64,000 nt of DNA from Kiloniella sp. EL199 (GTDB taxonomy: Bacteria > Pseudomonadota > Alphaproteobacteria > Kiloniellales > Kiloniellaceae): contig NZ_OMPU01000010.1 of NCBI RefSeq assembly GCF_900313065.1, forward strand, positions 868,001 through 932,000, in the 5' to 3' direction. The notes below the pieces were generated by a model that made no database searches, was not told the DNA's origin, and worked only from the letters and a program-made list of their open reading frames with translations. A program made the position numbers and the translations under genes. Shown one piece after another: positions 59,630-64,000 of this stretch (the stretch's first letter is position 1; every line of letters begins with the position of its first letter).

Positions 59630-59753
59630 AAATCTTTCCTGTGTAATGACCTATAACGAATGTCTAAATGTTGATCTGCTTCATAGAAAAACTATAGACA
59701 TTAGACAGGTGTTGATATGCGAACCTTGCTGACAATAAGCTGACAGGTATGGG

Positions 59754-61031
59754 TCAGATCAGGAAATTGGCGAGAATTTCGTTGTTGGTAATGTCTTGAA
59801 ACTGGATACCGTTGTCGTGGAATTTTTCCATCAGGGTGTCGAAGTTCTTCGGGTTTTTGGTTTCGATACCGATCAGGATGGAGCCGAAGTTTCGGGCGGA
59901 TTTTTTCAGGTATTCAAAGCGCGCGATATCGTCATCTTCGCCGAGCAGGAATAGGAAGTCTTTCAAGGCACCGGGACGCTGGGGCATGCGCAGGACATAG
60001 TATTTTTTGAGGCCAGCGTATTTCAGGGCGCGCTCTTTTACTTCTGGCAGGCGTTCAAAGTCAAAGTTCCCGCCAGAGGTAACACAGACAACATTTTTGC
60101 CCCGGATACTTTCGGGATCAAGGGATTGCAAAATATCAATGGTTAGGGCGCCTGCGGGTTCCAGCACAACGCCTTCTATATTGAGCATGGTGATCATAGT
60201 GGCGCATAGGCGATCTTCGGGGGCGAGGAGCACGCGACCCGCGGCAAAATCCTTGAGTGCTTCAAAGTTGTGTTCCCCGATCAGGGCAACGGCAGCGCCA
60301 TCAACAAAGTTATCAATGCTGTCCAGTTTGATGCGTTCGCCTGCGGCAAGGCTTTCTTTTAGGCTTGGTGCGCCTTCGGGTTCAACAAACCAGAAATCAG
60401 TGTCGGGGGATGTTTCTTTAAGGTATTGGGTCACGCCCGCCGCCAAACCCCCGCCGCCTGTTGGCATGATCAGGGTATCAAGAGGTTCACCGCCCAGCTG
60501 TTCCATAATCTCCATCCCGATGGTTGCCTGTCCCTCTATGATATCTGGGTGATCAAAGGGCGGTACCATAAAGGCACTTTCTTCATCGGCGAACCTGTGG
60601 GCGGCTTCGTAAGCTTCGTCAAAGATATCCCCAATCAGTTTCACATCAATGTAAGGACCGCCAAAGGCACGGGTCTTGTGAATTTTTTGCTGCGGCGTTG
60701 TGGTCGGCATAAAGACCGTGCCGCGCTTTTTAAAATGATTACAGGTATAGGCAAAACCCTGCGCATGGTTTCCGGCAGAAGCGCATACAAACTGTTGATT
60801 TTCTAACCGTTGTCTTTCTTCTGGACCATGACCATTCTCAAGCGCCTTACTGAAAAAGTTAAAGGCACCACGGATTTTATAACTGCGGACCGGGGTCAGG
60901 TCTTCACGTTTCAGATAAACATTGCAGTCGTATTTATCCGACAGAAAACGGTTGTGCTGTAACGGCGTTTCCGAAAAAACAGTGGAAATATTCTGCCGCG
61001 CTTTCTGAACGGAATCTTTGAATGCAGTCAT
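59754..61031 (-). CDS. ilvA: Threonine dehydratase (IlvA)
   Basis: 425 residues. PLP lysine in VRSYKIRGAFNF, substrate loop CASAGNHAQGFAYTC, phosphate loop PTGGGGLAAGV, and a single C-terminal regulatory domain (YYVLRMPQRPGALKDFLFLL and IGIETKNPKNFD). It makes 2-ketobutyrate for isoleucine synthesis. The short regulatory part with one ACT-like unit matches the 400-425-residue form rather than the 514-residue enterobacterial form. Not in an operon. Confidence 0.93.
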   Translation of the reverse strand: MTAFKDSVQKARQNISTVFSETPLQHNRFLSDKYDCNVYLKREDLTPVRSYKIRGAFNFFSKALENGHGPEERQRLENQQFVCASAGNHAQGFAYTCNHFKKRGTVFMPTTTPQQKIHKTRAFGGPYIDVKLIGDIFDEAYEAAHRFADEESAFMVPPFDHPDIIEGQATIGMEIMEQLGGEPLDTLIMPTGGGGLAAGVTQYLKETSPDTDFWFVEPEGAPSLKESLAAGERIKLDSIDNFVDGAAVALIGEHNFEALKDFAAGRVLLAPEDRLCATMITMLNIEGVVLEPAGALTIDILQSLDPESIRGKNVVCVTSGGNFDFERLPEVKERALKYAGLKKYYVLRMPQRPGALKDFLFLLGEDDDIARFEYLKKSARNFGSILIGIETKNPKNFDTLMEKFHDNGIQFQDITNNEILANFLI

Positions 61032-61554
61032 TATCTTTTAACCCTTGAAGAACAACAGCTATTTCTATTAGTCGCAAAACTTAGCTTTTACTCAAGGCAT
61101 GAAGAGAGAAGTGTAGGTAAACCTACACGAACGATGAAAAACGATGAGAAAGAATTAAGTTTAACAACTATATACGCGCTCTTCGGGTTTTTGTATAGGA
61201 GATATGCGAATAGCTCTCATGCATAAGCGGCAATTCGGTGAACGCGTTGCTTATTTACCAGTTATTGTTCTCAATCATCAGAGTGTTTTAGCGCTAAGCA
61301 AGAAAGAGGAATTATTTCTAGGTTTTAAATGCTATGCCAATGGTTGTATTTTTAGTTGTTTTTATAATGTCTGATCTATTATTGGAACTTCTGTAACAGA
61401 CCCAAAGCAACCCTCATCATTCAGATGGCGGAACGACAACTATGCGGATAAAATGAGCTTTCTCTGATGGACATCAATGGCCGCAAATGGCTCTGGTTGT
61501 TGAATGCTCTTTAGACCATTCTTTATGTTGGTTTGACGAGAAAAAAGTGAATTG
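61032..61554. other. Long intergenic region
   Basis: About 520 bases without a supported gene. Short frames near 61440-61540 have no ribosome site and no recognisable product. The part nearest 61031 probably holds the ilvA promoter. Confidence 0.5.
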
Positions 61555-62121
61555 TTATTCCTCTGGCATTGATCCAGGCCGAAGATATGCAAACATGTGC
61601 GGCACATAATCGGCTTTACCAAGCTCAATCCCTTGTCCTCGCAAGATGGCGTAGGCAGTGTTTAAATGGAAATAAAACTGGGCTAACGCCCAATCCCGTG
61701 CATATTGCTCACCTGTCATATCGAAGATCATACCGGTTGGAAGTTCAAGCGTGATTGACCGTTTGACACCAGTATCGAGTGCGTCTGATTCAAGGTTGTT
61801 CAAAAATAAGAGAGTTTCACTGATCCGGGTTTCGGCATCCGAGAGTGAGCCTGGACTTTTACCAGCATTTCGGCCCTCAAGTGCTACTTGCTCTAGCGCT
61901 TCTGGTATAGGTTCTCCCTTAAGTCTAAATGTTGCCTCTTGTGCTTGAAAGCAGGCAAAGGAAATTTGCGATGATAAGGGATACATATCTGGTGCAAGAC
62001 GTGCAGACAGTAGCATCTCCGCTTCTGCTTCGGGCAATTGTTTCTGTGCTTTATTCAGCCAACCGGATAACCCCTTCAACATTTGAGTATAAGTCGGGAT
62101 AAGAAGTTTCGTTAGCGACAT
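61555..62121 (-). CDS. DUF1993-family protein (DinB-like fold)
   Basis: 188 residues. The DUF1993 pattern runs from TYTQMLKGLSGWLNKAQ through MYPLSSQISFACFQAQE to FYFHLNTAYAILRGQGIELGKADY at the C-terminus. Helical bundle related to DinB; the biochemical role is not known. Single gene. Confidence 0.82.
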   Translation of the reverse strand: MSLTKLLIPTYTQMLKGLSGWLNKAQKQLPEAEAEMLLSARLAPDMYPLSSQISFACFQAQEATFRLKGEPIPEALEQVALEGRNAGKSPGSLSDAETRISETLLFLNNLESDALDTGVKRSITLELPTGMIFDMTGEQYARDWALAQFYFHLNTAYAILRGQGIELGKADYVPHMFAYLRPGSMPEE

Positions 62122-62221
62122 GGCATTTTCCTAAAGTTTGACGGTTTTGCACAAGCGCGCATAAGTCATGTGATCATAAGTTATTTTGAAGTAAATCTAC
62201 CATGATCTCTGCTTGTTACAA

Positions 62222-63514
62222 TCATTTCATGAAATTCACAACTTCCTTTTCCCCATCCAGATTAAGCTGCGCCTCAACGGGGGCTGTTGTGCTGATTACC
62301 TTGCCGCGTCGTATGACAAACAGTCGGGCGGGGCGCAGGCGGATGGCTTCGATGGGATCTTTTGCTTGTAAGATCACCAGATCAGCGAAGTTACCTTTGG
62401 CAATGCCATAATCCGGCAGGTGCATAACTTTGGCAGAATTTTCGGTGACGGCTTTGAACATGGCTTTGGTTTCGCTAACGCCCGTCATTTGACCGACATG
62501 AGTTGCCATATGGGCGACGTCGAGCATGTCGTGGCTGCCAAAGCTGTACCAGGGGTCCATCACACAGTCGTGGCCAAGAGCGACGTTAATGCCCATGGCG
62601 GTCATTTCCTTGACCCGTGTCATGCCACGTCGCTTGGGATAGCTATCGTGGCGACCTTGCAGCGTGATGTTGATCAGCGGGTTAGGGATCGCTGTGATCT
62701 CAGCTTCCTTGATCAGAGGCAGGAGCTTGCTGACATAGTAATTATCCATGGAATGCATGGATGTCAGGTGAGATCCGGCCACACGTCCCTGTAAGCCCAG
62801 ACGCACGGTTTCACTGGCAAGGGTTTCGATGTGGCGGGAATACGGATCATCACTTTCATCGCAGTGGATATCAACCAGCAAGCCACGGTCCGCCGCAATT
62901 TCACACAGCGCTTTTACGGAACGGGCGCCATCGTCCATGGTGCGCTCGAAATGGGGAATGCCGCCAACAACATCAACGCCCATATCCAGGGCACGGTTCA
63001 GGTTTTCTGCCGCTTTTTCATAACGGAAATAGCCGTCTTGTGGAAAGGCAACCAGCTGAATATCAATCCAGGGGGCGAGTTCTTTTTTGGCTTCCAACAG
63101 GGCGCCAACAGCCAGCAGACGGTCGTCGCTGGTGTCCACATGGCTGCGTATCGCCAAGGTGCCACGGGCAATAGACCATCGGGCGAGGGCGTGAACGCGT
63201 TGCTTGATCGCCTCGTGGGTCAGGTGTGGTTTCAGCTCCCCCCAAAGCTGAATACCTTCCAGCAGTGTCCCGCTTTCGTTCAGTCTGGGCTGTCCGAGGC
63301 TGAGGGTGGAATCAAGGTGGAAATGCGGATCGATAAAGGGCGCGGTGACCAGATGTCCCCCGGCGTCAATGACCTCTGTCTGCCCCTCGACTATGCCGTC
63401 CGTAATATTCGGCCTGATCTCGACAATACGGTCATCTTGTACCGCGATATCAACCCTGTGATTTGTATCTTTGCTATCAGCAAGCCGGGCATTTTTGATG
63501 ATGAGATCAAGCAT
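62222..63514 (-). CDS. codA: Cytosine deaminase (CodA-like amidohydrolase)
   Basis: 430 residues, metal-dependent TIM-barrel hydrolase. Metal ligands: HFHLD near residue 62, His in VDIHCDESDD, and Asp in GHDCVMDPWYSFGSHDML, which closely follows the CodA end motif. RSHVDTSDDRLL also matches. Turns cytosine into uracil and ammonia, or acts on a related base. Next to an ABC permease of nucleoside type, so the locus probably salvages pyrimidines. Confidence 0.9.
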   Translation of the reverse strand: MLDLIIKNARLADSKDTNHRVDIAVQDDRIVEIRPNITDGIVEGQTEVIDAGGHLVTAPFIDPHFHLDSTLSLGQPRLNESGTLLEGIQLWGELKPHLTHEAIKQRVHALARWSIARGTLAIRSHVDTSDDRLLAVGALLEAKKELAPWIDIQLVAFPQDGYFRYEKAAENLNRALDMGVDVVGGIPHFERTMDDGARSVKALCEIAADRGLLVDIHCDESDDPYSRHIETLASETVRLGLQGRVAGSHLTSMHSMDNYYVSKLLPLIKEAEITAIPNPLINITLQGRHDSYPKRRGMTRVKEMTAMGINVALGHDCVMDPWYSFGSHDMLDVAHMATHVGQMTGVSETKAMFKAVTENSAKVMHLPDYGIAKGNFADLVILQAKDPIEAIRLRPARLFVIRRGKVISTTAPVEAQLNLDGEKEVVNFMK

Positions 63515-63589
63515 GAAAATATCCGTTAGTTAAGTGCGTATGCCAAGTCTTTTGGTCGCGGTTTGGTACCGAAATCCTGTACGTGCGTA

Positions 63590-64000
63590 TCAAGTCCGTT
63601 CCCCTCTGCGGAAAGGAACCAGTAATGCTTTGGGGTAACTGGCTTTTCTCGCCATAATAACCATGGCAACGATGCTGAGAATATAGGGCATCATAAGGAA
63701 GAATTGATAGGGAATTAATGCACCAGCCGTTTGCTGTGCACGTACCTGTAGGGCATCAAGCCCGGCAAACAGTAATGCGCCTAACAGGGCCTTCCCCGGC
63801 TTCCACGACGCAAAGATAACCAGTGCAATACAAATCCAGCCGCGACCATTAATCATGCCAAAGAAAAAGGCATCAAAGGCCGACATGGTAATAAAGGCCC
63901 CGCCCACCGCCATAAAGGCACTGCCGACCATTACCGCGCCTGTCCGGATCGTCAGAACATTAATGCCCTGCGCTTCAACTGCCATGGGGTTTTCCCCCGA
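63590..64000 (-). CDS. Nucleoside-type ABC transporter permease, C-terminal part
   Basis: Partial: the frame continues past the right edge. The visible part has the conserved loop SGENPMAVEAQGINVLTIRT, four to five membrane helices, GGAFITMSAFDAFFFGMING and GRGWICIALVIFASWKP. This is the YufQ/PnrE-like permease that works with BmpA-type binding proteins to import nucleosides. It lies just upstream of codA in the same direction, with 75 bases between. Confidence 0.85.
   Translation of the reverse strand, partial: SGENPMAVEAQGINVLTIRTGAVMVGSAFMAVGGAFITMSAFDAFFFGMINGRGWICIALVIFASWKPGKALLGALLFAGLDALQVRAQQTAGALIPYQFFLMMPYILSIVAMVIMARKASYPKALLVPFRRGERT

Noticed and set aside
61440-61628. Short minus-strand frame after the DUF1993 gene
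   Set aside because: It overlaps the DUF1993 coding region, has no ribosome site and no recognisable product.
1-64000. CRISPR arrays
   Set aside because: No series of short, evenly spaced repeats was seen; the only notable direct repeat is the tRNA flank pair.

Overview
The window looks like the chromosome of a marine alphaproteobacterium, probably Rhodospirillales-like. This is inferred from gene content: TRAP and DgoK/DgoA systems, MatB, and an Alphaproteobacteria-style island. I cannot name the species from sequence alone. The left edge carries the start of a type IA DNA topoisomerase gene on the minus strand.

From about 0.85 to 31.2 kb lies one long block of podovirus structural genes in the order seen in Bordetella phage BPP-1-like viruses: small and large terminase, portal, Bbp19-like protein, scaffold, major capsid, cement-like protein, tail tubular A, tail nozzle, internal virion proteins, tail fibre, holin, M15 endolysin, lipoprotein and a DUF1353 protein. 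No integrase, repressor, excisionase or replication gene is visible, so it is either a decayed prophage or a retained particle module. It is heavily interrupted by AT-rich accessory genes: two TM2-domain proteins, two Rap1a/Tai-type periplasmic proteins separated by a complete IS5/IS427 element, lipoproteins and small membrane proteins, two paralogous glycine-rich proteins, and putative cargo genes in the tail module. A 5' fragment of the portal gene and the two glycine-rich paralogues show that a segment was duplicated. Two sites share the same architecture of sigma70-like promoter, 20-bp conserved leader, intrinsic terminator and then a virion gene. With three more terminators abutting late genes, this suggests regulation by antitermination or attenuation.

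Between 31.2 and 32.1 kb are insertion-sequence scraps and an intact tRNA-Ser(GCT). A ~180-bp sequence beginning in the last bases of this tRNA recurs at 49.0 kb (about 97% identical), framing a visibly more GC-rich genomic island. The island starts with a broken IS6-family element and ends with a frameshifted SDR gene joined to a truncated mobC-like gene. Its cargo is a sugar-acid catabolic locus: a GntR/FCD regulator with three matching operator sites, two complete ribose-type ABC importers, a uronate-dehydrogenase-like enzyme, a DUF4380-like protein, an SMP-30 lactonase, an SDR, a VOC protein, a 2-hydroxyacid dehydrogenase, an RraA-like protein, and the DgoK and DgoA homologues that end in pyruvate and glyceraldehyde 3-phosphate. 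No sugar-acid dehydratase is present, so the middle of the pathway is unexplained.

From 49.2 kb to the end the genes look like ordinary host genes: a PqiA-like membrane protein, an EamA exporter, a GH18 glycosidase-like protein, an amber-interrupted tautomerase gene, a malonate-type locus (GntR, MatB, TRAP DctPQM), a DUF418-type membrane protein, threonine dehydratase, a DUF1993 protein, cytosine deaminase, and the end of a nucleoside-type ABC permease running off the right edge.
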